Shown here: positions 1 to 4,469 of the stretch, one piece after another
How the letters are laid out: the number at the start of each line of letters is the position of its first letter
Position numbering within the stretch: position 1 is the first letter of the stretch
Source: an uncultured Collinsella sp.
Lineage (GTDB): Bacteria; Actinomycetota; Coriobacteriia; Coriobacteriales; Coriobacteriaceae
Reading direction: 5' to 3'
NCBI GenBank assembly: GCA_900553475.1
Contig: USEF01000108.1
Span: forward strand, 1 to 5,866
Length of the DNA: 5,866 nt
The notes under the pieces: model-generated
The model's database searches: none
Seen by the model: only the letters and a program-made list of their open reading frames with translations
Told to the model about the DNA's origin: nothing
Translations under genes and position numbers: made by a program

Positions 1-1346
1 CCGGCGGCGTGATGGAAGCCCACACCCTGCCCAAGAAGTACGTGGTCAACGACCCCGCCTGCGCCATCAACGACCTGCTGACGCTGGAACAGATCGGCAA
101 GTTCGACGCATGGGAAAAGACGGGCGTGATCCCCAACGAGCAGCTGGACTACTACAAGCACAATGCCTGCCCCAGCTGCGGCGCCTGCTCCTTTATGGGC
201 ACCGCCTCGACCATGCAGGTTACCGCCGAGGCCCTGGGCCTTATGCTCCCCGGTACCGCCCTGCTGCCCGCAACTAGCTCCGACCTGCGCGAGTTTGCCC
301 GCGAGGCTGGCCGTCAGTCCGTGTGGCTCTCCGAGCACAACCTGTGCCCGCGCGACATCGTGACCAAGGAGTCCTTCGAGAACCTCATCATGGTCCACGG
401 CGCCATCTCTGGTTCCACCAACTCCCTGCTGCACATCCCCGCAATCGCCCGTGAGTTTGGCATCGAGATGTCCGCCGACGATTTCGATCGCCTGCACCGT
501 GGCGCCCACTACCTGCTCAACGTTCGCCCCGCAGGTGAGTGGCCGGCGCAGTTCTTCTACTATGCGGGCGGCGTGCCGCGCATCATGGAGGAGATCAAGT
601 CGATGCTCCACCTCGACGTCATGACCGTCACCGGCAAGACTCTCGGCGAGAACCTCGAGGATCTCAAGAACAACGGCTATTACGAGAAGTGCGGTCGTTA
701 CCTTGAGAAATGGAATCTCAAGCGCGAGGACATCATCCGTCCGTTTGACCAGGCCTTCGGCACCGACGGTTCCATCGCCATCCTCCACGGCAATCTTGCC
801 CCCGAGGGCGCGGTCGTCAAGCACACCGTCGTTCCGCGCGAGATGTTCCAGGCTACGCTCAAGGCCCGTCCGTTCGACTGCGAGGAGGACGCCATTCACG
901 CCGTCCTGACGCATGAGGTCAAGCCCGGCGATGCCGTTATCATTCGCTATGAGGGCCCCAAGGGTTCTGGAATGCCCGAGATGTTCTACACCACTGAGGC
1001 TATCGCCAGCGATCCCGAGCTGGGTGCGAGCATTGCCCTGATCACCGATGGCCGCTTCTCCGGCGCCTCCAAGGGCCCGGCTATCGGTCACGTTTCGCCC
1101 GAGGCCGCTGTGGGCGGCCCGATTGCCCTGATCGAGGAGGGCGACCTTATCCAGATCAACATCCCCGAGCGCTCGCTGTCTATCGTGGGCATCGCCGGCA
1201 AGGAGATGGAGCCGGCCGAGGTCGACGCCATCCTGGCCGAGCGCCGAGCCGCTTGGAAGCCCAAGGCTAATCGCTATACCTCCGGCACGCTCAAGTTCTT
1301 TACCGAGCATGCGGTTTCCGCCATTCAGGGTGGCTACATGGAGTAG
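1..1346 (+). CDS. IlvD/Edd-family dehydratase (dihydroxy-acid or sugar-acid dehydratase), 5'-truncated by the window edge
   Basis: Fe-S-dependent dehydratase that removes water from a 2,3-dihydroxy acid: dihydroxy-isovalerate in branched-chain amino acid synthesis, or an aldonic acid in sugar-acid catabolism. The frame is open to the left edge (first full codon at 3), so the GTG at 9 is not the start. About 130-150 residues are probably missing, including the first cluster cysteines and the usual CDKxxPG motif. Numbering from the codon at 9: CPSCGAC at 54-60, where Cys60 aligns with the cluster ligand of the family's GSCGGM segment; MGTASTM 63-69; GSTNS 135-139; TVTGKTLGENL 206-216; GPKGSGMPEM 316-325; and the C-terminal TDGRFSGAxxG motif 346-356, whose Ser351 corresponds to the catalytic serine. 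MGTASTM resembles the pentonate dehydratase branch (MGTASTMN in Caulobacter xylonate dehydratase, from memory) more than classical IlvD (MYTANSM), so the substrate is open. Family is near certain; substrate is not. A strong terminator follows. Confidence 0.93.
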   Translation, partial: GGVMEAHTLPKKYVVNDPACAINDLLTLEQIGKFDAWEKTGVIPNEQLDYYKHNACPSCGACSFMGTASTMQVTAEALGLMLPGTALLPATSSDLREFAREAGRQSVWLSEHNLCPRDIVTKESFENLIMVHGAISGSTNSLLHIPAIAREFGIEMSADDFDRLHRGAHYLLNVRPAGEWPAQFFYYAGGVPRIMEEIKSMLHLDVMTVTGKTLGENLEDLKNNGYYEKCGRYLEKWNLKREDIIRPFDQAFGTDGSIAILHGNLAPEGAVVKHTVVPREMFQATLKARPFDCEEDAIHAVLTHEVKPGDAVIIRYEGPKGSGMPEMFYTTEAIASDPELGASIALITDGRFSGASKGPAIGHVSPEAAVGGPIALIEEGDLIQINIPERSLSIVGIAGKEMEPAEVDAILAERRAAWKPKANRYTSGTLKFFTEHAVSAIQGGYME

Positions 1347-1386
1347 CGCCCATGCGCATCGATTCCCTCTCATGGATGTGCGGCAC

Positions 1387-1424
1387 AAAGAGCCCCGAGC
1401 TCACACGAGCTCGGGGCTCTTTTC
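1387..1424 (+). terminator. Strong intrinsic terminator of the dehydratase gene
   Basis: A perfect 16-bp stem (1387-1402 with 1407-1422) with a 4-nt ACAC loop is followed by a T-run (1420-1423). It begins 41 nt after the dehydratase stop codon. The 5' arm starts with AAA, so the complementary strand also ends in a short TTT; it may act weakly in the other direction as a backstop for the convergent ATPase gene. Confidence 0.93.
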
Positions 1425-1449
1425 GTCTAGATTGGGGACGCATGGCCGG

Positions 1450-1571
1450 ACGAAAACAATTTGCGTCTGGTAATAAGCGTACGAAAGCGCAATTTACGTC
1501 TTAATTCCGTACGCAAATCAAGACGAAAATCGTTTACGTCTGCTTTAAATCCGTACGAAAACGGTTTTCGT
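1450..1571. repeat. Array of four related palindromes (ACGAAA-n-TTTCGT type) between convergent genes
   Basis: Four imperfect inverted repeats share the plan ACGAAA(A)...TTT(N)CGT: 1450-1466 (one mismatch, loop CAA), 1481-1499 (longer centre, one mismatch and one G-T pair), 1523-1539 (one mismatch, loop TCG) and 1555-1571 (perfect, 8-bp arms around one base). A half copy (ACGCAAA) begins at 1511. Each palindrome is followed by CT, giving CGTCT, and CGTACG occurs at 1478-1483, 1508-1513 and 1552-1557. The stretch is visibly AT-richer than the genes on both sides. It lies downstream of both flanking genes, so promoter operators are not the obvious reading; a dispersed intergenic repeat, a protein-binding array or mRNA-end hairpins are possible. 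None is followed by a T-run typical of terminators. Confidence 0.75.
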
Positions 1572-1592
1572 CTTGCAGGGCAGTTGCCGTTT

Positions 1593-2684
1593 CTACAGTT
1601 CAACTTCCAGTTCGGCTTTGTGCTCGTAGAGGTAGTCGCGCATGTAGGGGATGGCAAATGAGACCTTGCCGTACGAAGGAGCCTCGATAATCGATTCTCT
1701 TAACAGGCGGCTGCGGACGGAGCTCACCTGTTGAGGCGTTTTGTTTAGGGCGTCGGCAACCATGCTGGTCGAGCTCGTCTGCCCCAAAGACGCCATGCTC
1801 AGCAGATAAGCGATGCACGTGGGCGGAATGCGCTGCAGCGCGGGCTCAATCACCATGGCGCAGAAGCGTTCGCGTGCCGTTGCAATGCCGCGCTCGGCTT
1901 CTTCTTCTCCAATAATCGCTGTATGTGCGCGTCTTGCCAACTGCCATGCGTAGTATCCAACGAGTTGGATCATGAAAGGATAGCCTTGCGTTGCCTCGGC
2001 AAGTTGGCCGGCAATACCTGGCTGCAACTCCATGCCAGACGCTTCAATGGTTTCCTCGAGGGAGTACGACACTTCGGTTACTGCCACAGCCTTCAGATCA
2101 AAGGGGAGGGCACGGCGCAAAAACGTAAGTGTCTTTCCGTTGATGATGCTTTCAATCATCGAAGGCAGCCCAGCAAAAACAAAGGCGATATCAAGGTCTT
2201 CGCCGATAACCTGCTGAATCGCAATGGAGAGCGTTCGGACCTCATCGAGCTCTGCGTCTTGAACCTCGTCGAGAGTGATGAGCAGGCCATTTCCATTCTT
2301 GGTTATTGTCTGTCTCATGGCGTCGCGTAGCGATGGGCCGATTCGCTCAATGTCTATGCTGCCGATGGATATGCCAGCTACGGCGGGCTCAAACCTGGCG
2401 TGTTTGGCCTGGAATTTGGGTTGCAGCTGTTCGAGAATGCGCTGGCAAAGTCCCTCGGTTGCGACCTCTTTTATGACCGTCCAGCCACGGCTTTGCGCCA
2501 AACGTGAGCACTCGTCAAGGAGGACCGTCTTGCCCGTTCCACGGACGCCGGCTATGCGCATTAGGCGCCCAGGGGCACCGGGCCCGTTGGTGAGACCCTC
2601 ATTGAATTCTTCGAGCACATCTTCGCGGCCGATAATCGTGGGAGGTGTTTTACCTGCTGTGGGCTTAAAAGGGTTTGTTTGCAT
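1593..2684 (-). CDS. Orc1/Cdc6-like AAA+ ATPase with C-terminal winged-helix-like region
   Basis: Predicted cytoplasmic ATP-binding protein of 363 aa from the preferred ATG at 2684-2682; the specific role is unknown. In the GTG-start numbering (add 3 to the ATG numbering) it has an N-terminal NPFxPTxGxxPP/IxGR lead-in (7-23) typical of this ATPase group, a Walker A GVRGTGKT (49-56), a Walker B LLITLDE (137-143), a sensor-1-like AGLPSM (174-179) and FLRRA (191-195) in the position of an arginine-finger region. A helical lid follows (about 210-285), then a winged-helix-like C-terminus (about 290-360). A GTG at 2693-2691 extends the frame by three residues but lies inside the Shine-Dalgarno sequence, so the ATG is preferred. 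There is no transmembrane segment and no nuclease or protease domain. Members are widespread in gut bacteria as uncharacterised ATPases, and the fold is shared with replication initiators and STAND-type switches; no function should be read from that. It lies downstream of, and co-oriented with, the membrane protein gene, but has its own repeat-rich upstream region. Confidence 0.9.
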   Translation of the reverse strand: MQTNPFKPTAGKTPPTIIGREDVLEEFNEGLTNGPGAPGRLMRIAGVRGTGKTVLLDECSRLAQSRGWTVIKEVATEGLCQRILEQLQPKFQAKHARFEPAVAGISIGSIDIERIGPSLRDAMRQTITKNGNGLLITLDEVQDAELDEVRTLSIAIQQVIGEDLDIAFVFAGLPSMIESIINGKTLTFLRRALPFDLKAVAVTEVSYSLEETIEASGMELQPGIAGQLAEATQGYPFMIQLVGYYAWQLARRAHTAIIGEEEAERGIATARERFCAMVIEPALQRIPPTCIAYLLSMASLGQTSSTSMVADALNKTPQQVSSVRSRLLRESIIEAPSYGKVSFAIPYMRDYLYEHKAELEVEL

Positions 2685-2689
2685 GTGAG

Positions 2690-2697
2690 CCACCTTT
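2690..2697 (-). promoter_or_regulatory. Ribosome binding site that decides the ATPase start
   Basis: The - strand reads AAAGGTGG five bases before the ATG at 2684-2682. This is a good Shine-Dalgarno match at good spacing. The in-frame GTG at 2693-2691 is embedded in it and has no comparable site upstream, because only the TATA repeats lie there. Confidence 0.8.
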
Positions 2698-2700
2698 GCT

Positions 2701-2770
2701 CAAGATATAGCGAGATATAGCAAAGTATAGCAAGATATAGCAAAGTATAGTGAGATATAGCAACGTATAG
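2701..2770. repeat. Seven tandem 10-bp TATA repeats upstream of the AAA+ ATPase gene
   Basis: Seven contiguous 10-bp units run without a gap; the + strand consensus is YRARRTATAG (one unit has C at position 4). Examples are CAAGATATAG, CAAAGTATAG and TGAGATATAG. They end 3 bases before the ATPase Shine-Dalgarno. On the - strand each unit offers TATAYT/TATATC, close to a sigma-70 -10 box, and several junctions give TTGCTA, placed 18 bp before a -10-like hexamer two or three units on. The array therefore looks like a promoter built of repeats. The 10-bp period nearly equals one helical turn, so every TATA step falls on one DNA face; this suits intrinsic bending, cooperative protein binding, or expression change by loss or gain of units. 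Which of these applies cannot be read from one sequence. Confidence 0.9.
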
Positions 2771-2797
2771 CGCTGTTTGCGGGTTCTTACGGTGGTG

Positions 2798-3478
2798 CTA
2801 TTTCCCGAATGCCGCGCGCACAAAGCGCTGGGCGAACAGCTTATTAGCGATGTTGATGACATGGCCCAAGAACAGCGCCGAGATGGCGGTGGTCACGCCA
2901 AAGCCGCCCAGGTTGTGCATGAGCGCGAGCGACAGAACGAGAGACACGGCGACATGCGAGCAGTCGAACACGACTTTTACGTCGCCAAAGCGGCGTTTAA
3001 TCTTTTCGGCAATGACCTGCACCAGGCCGTCGGGCGCGTTGGGGACAACGCCCATGTTGACGACGAGACTTACGCCAAATGCAGTGACAGCGAGGGAGAG
3101 CAGCATGGTCTCAACCTGTATGGGGAGTGCTGCGGGATGCAGCGGGTTGACCGCCATGAAGAAGTCGGTGAAGCCGCCGATGAGTGTTGAGAAGCACAGC
3201 TCGAGCAGGATGCGCGGCTGGAACTCGCGTCGCAAGATAGTGAATTGTGCCACGATGTAGGCGACATAGGTAGCAGTGATCCAAAAGCCGAGCGTCTTGC
3301 CCGTGAGCATGGATAGGGTTGTGGCAAAGCACGTGAGCGCGGCGACGCCCAGGCCGGATGCCGTCTGGAGACTCATGCCGAGTGCCAGTACTGCAACGCC
3401 CGCCAGATACATCAGCATCCTGATGACGGTATGGAACCAATCGATCTTCTCTCCATTCATGATGATGAGCGGTCGCAT
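2798..3478 (-). CDS. YczE/YitT-like multi-pass membrane protein
   Basis: Integral membrane protein of 226 aa in the cytoplasmic membrane; the substrate or role of this family is not established, and a transporter-like role is only assumed. Hydrophobic segments lie at about 18-38, 42-60, 63-82, 92-112, 122-142, 170-190 and 195-215, so six or seven spans. The family-like signature GMSLQTASGLGVAALTC (34-50) follows span 1, and a similar glycine/proline-rich element VVNMGVVPNAPDGLVQV (139-155) precedes the positively charged loop EKIKRRFGD (158-166), which probably faces the cytoplasm. The C-terminus is basic. The start is the first ATG, with AAAGGA 11 nt upstream, a rather long spacing; the next ATG (residue 7) has no ribosome binding site. 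The gene is preceded by a structured leader of about 260 nt with a terminator-like hairpin. No clear terminator is seen after the stop, so readthrough into the ATPase gene 113 nt away is possible. Confidence 0.82.
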   Translation of the reverse strand: MRPLIIMNGEKIDWFHTVIRMLMYLAGVAVLALGMSLQTASGLGVAALTCFATTLSMLTGKTLGFWITATYVAYIVAQFTILRREFQPRILLELCFSTLIGGFTDFFMAVNPLHPAALPIQVETMLLSLAVTAFGVSLVVNMGVVPNAPDGLVQVIAEKIKRRFGDVKVVFDCSHVAVSLVLSLALMHNLGGFGVTTAISALFLGHVINIANKLFAQRFVRAAFGK

Positions 3479-3505
3479 GTTGCTACCCGTCCTTTCGGTT
3501 GTGTG

Positions 3506-3585
3506 AAAAAACTGACCCGGACCGGCAAAAGAGGGTTATCGGAGGCACTGCTGTTAAAGCAGAAAAGCCGGCCCCACGGTCAGTT
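3506..3585 (-). terminator. Terminator-like hairpin in the leader of the membrane protein gene (possible attenuator)
   Basis: Read on the - strand, AACTGACC (3585-3578) pairs perfectly with GGTCAGTT (3517-3510), and the T-run completes at 3511-3506 (six T). Inside this, GCCGG/CCGGC (3571-3567 with 3526-3522) and a small stem CTGCT/AGCAG (3562-3558 with 3552-3548) can form, giving a multi-part structure. It ends 27 nt before the membrane gene's ATG and lies downstream of the proposed promoter, so it would stop transcription before the gene unless opened. It resembles a leader attenuator or riboswitch expression platform, but it matches no riboswitch class I can recognise. It could also be the end of an unannotated short transcript. 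Confidence 0.6.
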
Positions 3586-3600
3586 GTCTAGGAAGTGTCT

Positions 3601-3632
3601 CGCTGTGCCGGAATGGGACTGAAGGGCCAGCG
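3601..3632 (-). other. Stem-loop in the membrane gene leader
   Basis: CGCTG (3601-3605) pairs with CAGCG (3628-3632), and GCC/GGC can continue the stem past a one-base bulge. It lies between the 18-bp inverted repeat and the terminator-like hairpin, and would be a third structured element in the leader RNA. The stem is modest and could be chance. Confidence 0.35.
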
Positions 3633-3660
3633 AGGGGACGGGAGGAAAGCAAATGACATT

Positions 3661-3718
3661 GCGTGGGCAATAGGATGCCAAGATGGTAGGGTACGTCTTA
3701 GCATCCTATTGCCCACGC
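3661..3718. repeat. Perfect 18-bp inverted repeat in the divergent control region
   Basis: GCGTGGGCAATAGGATGC (3661-3678) is matched without error by its reverse complement at 3701-3718, with a 22-nt loop. Neither side is followed by a T-run, so it is not a standard terminator. If the - strand promoter at about 3750 is real, the element is transcribed in the membrane gene's leader and would be a very stable hairpin. On DNA it could instead be two oppositely oriented 18-bp binding sites 40 bp apart. The pairing also suggests a small mobile-repeat remnant, but no flanking direct repeat was seen. Confidence 0.9.
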
Positions 3719-3721
3719 TCG

Positions 3722-3737
3722 ACGAAATCGGTTTCGT
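3722..3737. promoter_or_regulatory. LacI-type operator, copy 1
   Basis: ACGAAATCGGTTTCGT is a near-perfect 16-bp palindrome with a central CG, the GAAAnCGnTTTC pattern usual for LacI/GalR-family repressors. It lies about 9 bp beyond the proposed - strand -10 box, at or just after the expected start point of the membrane gene transcript, a position suited to repression. The identical 16-mer, in reverse complement, recurs at 3847-3862. No regulator gene is present in the window. Confidence 0.7.
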
Positions 3738-3746
3738 TTGAGCCTT

Positions 3747-3775
3747 AGTATACGCACGGGATTCTATTTGCAAAG
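3747..3775 (-). promoter_or_regulatory. Candidate sigma-70 promoter for the membrane protein gene
   Basis: On the - strand a good -10 box TATACT (3752-3747) is preceded by a weaker -35 region around CTTTGCAA (3775-3768); spacing is 15 to 17 bp depending on which hexamer is used. An AT-rich stretch lies directly upstream (3776-3791). The LacI-type operator copy 1 follows the -10. This would give a leader of about 260 nt. Confidence 0.5.
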
Positions 3776-3791
3776 AGAAAAACAATAAAAA

Positions 3792-3803
3792 GTGAACGTT
3801 CAC
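3792..3803. promoter_or_regulatory. Perfect 12-bp palindrome, probable operator
   Basis: GTGAACGTTCAC is an exact palindrome with a central CG. It sits between the two LacI-type operators, upstream of both divergent genes. It could bind a second LacI-family or other dimeric regulator. Its core differs from the twin operators, so a different protein is likelier. Confidence 0.5.
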
Positions 3804-3838
3804 CTAATCGTAACAACTCGTTGGCTGTATCATGGCGG

Positions 3839-3870
3839 TAGTCGATACGAAACCGATTTCGTATCGACTA
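3839..3870. promoter_or_regulatory. LacI-type operator, copy 2, inside a 32-bp palindrome
   Basis: TAGTCGATACGAAA (3839-3852) and its exact reverse complement (3857-3870) flank CCGA, a 14-bp perfect inverted repeat. Its inner 16 bp (3847-3862) equals operator copy 1 in reverse complement. The centres are 125 bp apart, near 12 helical turns, a distance at which a tetrameric repressor could loop the DNA. A further 10-bp palindrome ACGCATGCGT (3870-3879) abuts it. The + strand promoter for the HIT-GntP genes should be close, but no convincing -35/-10 pair was found; TTGGCT (3821) with GATACG (3844), spacing 17, is the best weak candidate and would be blocked by this site. Confidence 0.72.
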
Positions 3871-3900
3871 CGCATGCGTTGTATCTGTCCATTATCTGGT

Positions 3901-3938
3901 GGTGTAAACGAGGGGTTACACCTGCCGCAAAAGCGGCA
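3901..3938 (+). other. Two adjacent hairpins in the HIT gene leader
   Basis: GGTGTAA (3901-3907) pairs with TTACACC (3916-3922) over an 8-nt loop, followed at once by TGCCGC (3923-3928) and GCGGCA (3933-3938) over AAAA. They end about 18 nt before the Shine-Dalgarno of the HIT gene. They may be mRNA stability or regulatory hairpins; the first could also be an operator. No T-run follows, so they are not a terminator. Confidence 0.5.
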
Positions 3939-3968
3939 TCCATCATTGTCCAGATTGAAAGGATCACC

Positions 3969-4403
3969 ATGGAACAGCATACCGATTGCTCGTACTGCAT
4001 GTGCGGGACCGACAACACGCTCGTCGATGCCTTTGGCATCCCCATGCTTGACCTGCCTGCCAGCAAGCTCATCTTGTTTAAGGAGCAGAGTCATAAGGGC
4101 CGCGTAATCGTGGCCTCCAAGCAGCACGTCGATGACATCTCCTGCATGTCCGAGGAAGACGCCGCCGCCTTTATGGCCGATGTCCGCCACGTCGCGGCAG
4201 CGCTGCACAAGGCGTTCAATCCCGACAAGATTAACTTTGGTGCCTACGGCGACACCATGCATCACCTGCACGTGCATATCGTCCCCAAGTACAAGGACGA
4301 CCCGTTTGAGTTTGGCGACGTGTTTGCCATGAACCCCGGTCGCGTCACGCTCGAGTCGGCTCAGTACGACGAGATCGCCCAGGCAATTGTCGCCAACCTG
4401 TAA
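3969..4403 (+). CDS. HIT-family nucleotide hydrolase
   Basis: Small cytoplasmic protein of 144 aa of the histidine-triad superfamily, whose bacterial members hydrolyse or transfer nucleotidyl groups from dinucleoside polyphosphates or AMP-linked substrates. The HIT motif is HLHVHIV at 99-105 (preceded by MH), with His101 as the expected nucleophile. FGAYGDTMHH (90-99) is the usual lead-in, and an N-terminal CSYCMC (7-12) resembles the zinc-binding cysteine pair of many HIT proteins. Length is normal for the family. The start is the ATG preceded by GAAAGGA five bases upstream. The frame stays open further up to a GTG at 3792, but that stretch is the palindrome-filled control region and has no homology-like sequence. 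The exact substrate is unknown. It precedes the GntP permease by 66 nt on the same strand, so co-transcription is likely, although a functional link between the two is not obvious. Confidence 0.93.
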   Translation: MEQHTDCSYCMCGTDNTLVDAFGIPMLDLPASKLILFKEQSHKGRVIVASKQHVDDISCMSEEDAAAFMADVRHVAAALHKAFNPDKINFGAYGDTMHHLHVHIVPKYKDDPFEFGDVFAMNPGRVTLESAQYDEIAQAIVANL

Positions 4404-4413
4404 GCGAGTAAAA

Positions 4414-4434
4414 GCTGCTATTTCGAATAGAAGC
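4414..4434 (+). other. Short intercistronic hairpin between HIT and permease genes
   Basis: CTATT (4418-4422) pairs with AATAG (4426-4430) around TCG, extended by GCT/AGC after one mismatch. No T-run follows, so it is not a terminator; it may adjust mRNA processing between the two genes. The stem is weak and could be chance. Confidence 0.3.
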
Positions 4435-4469
4435 ACTTGGCTTCATTGCCAGTTAAAAGGAGCTTATCT

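Noticed and set aside
1450..1571. LacI-type operators like those at 3722 and 3847
   Set aside because: The core ACGAAA/TTTCGT is similar, but the palindromes have odd length (17 or 19) with different centres and lie downstream of both genes, so the same regulator is unlikely.
2691..2693. GTG start for the AAA+ ATPase
   Set aside because: It falls inside the AAAGGTGG ribosome binding site of the ATG nine bases further on.
2701..2770. CRISPR-like array
   Set aside because: Units are 10 bp, gapless and without spacers.
3431..3622. Possible 63-aa gene on the + strand in the leader region
   Set aside because: It overlaps the start of the membrane gene antisense, has no convincing ribosome binding site and its frame ignores the hairpin structure.
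3588..3803. Possible 71-aa gene on the - strand
   Set aside because: No family resemblance, starts inside the GTGAACGTTCAC palindrome, and runs across promoter, operator and the 18-bp inverted repeat.
3792..3968. In-frame 59-residue N-terminal extension of the HIT protein from a GTG at 3792
   Set aside because: It covers the palindromes and leader hairpins, has no ribosome binding site at its start, and the ATG at 3969 has a good one and gives the family's normal length.
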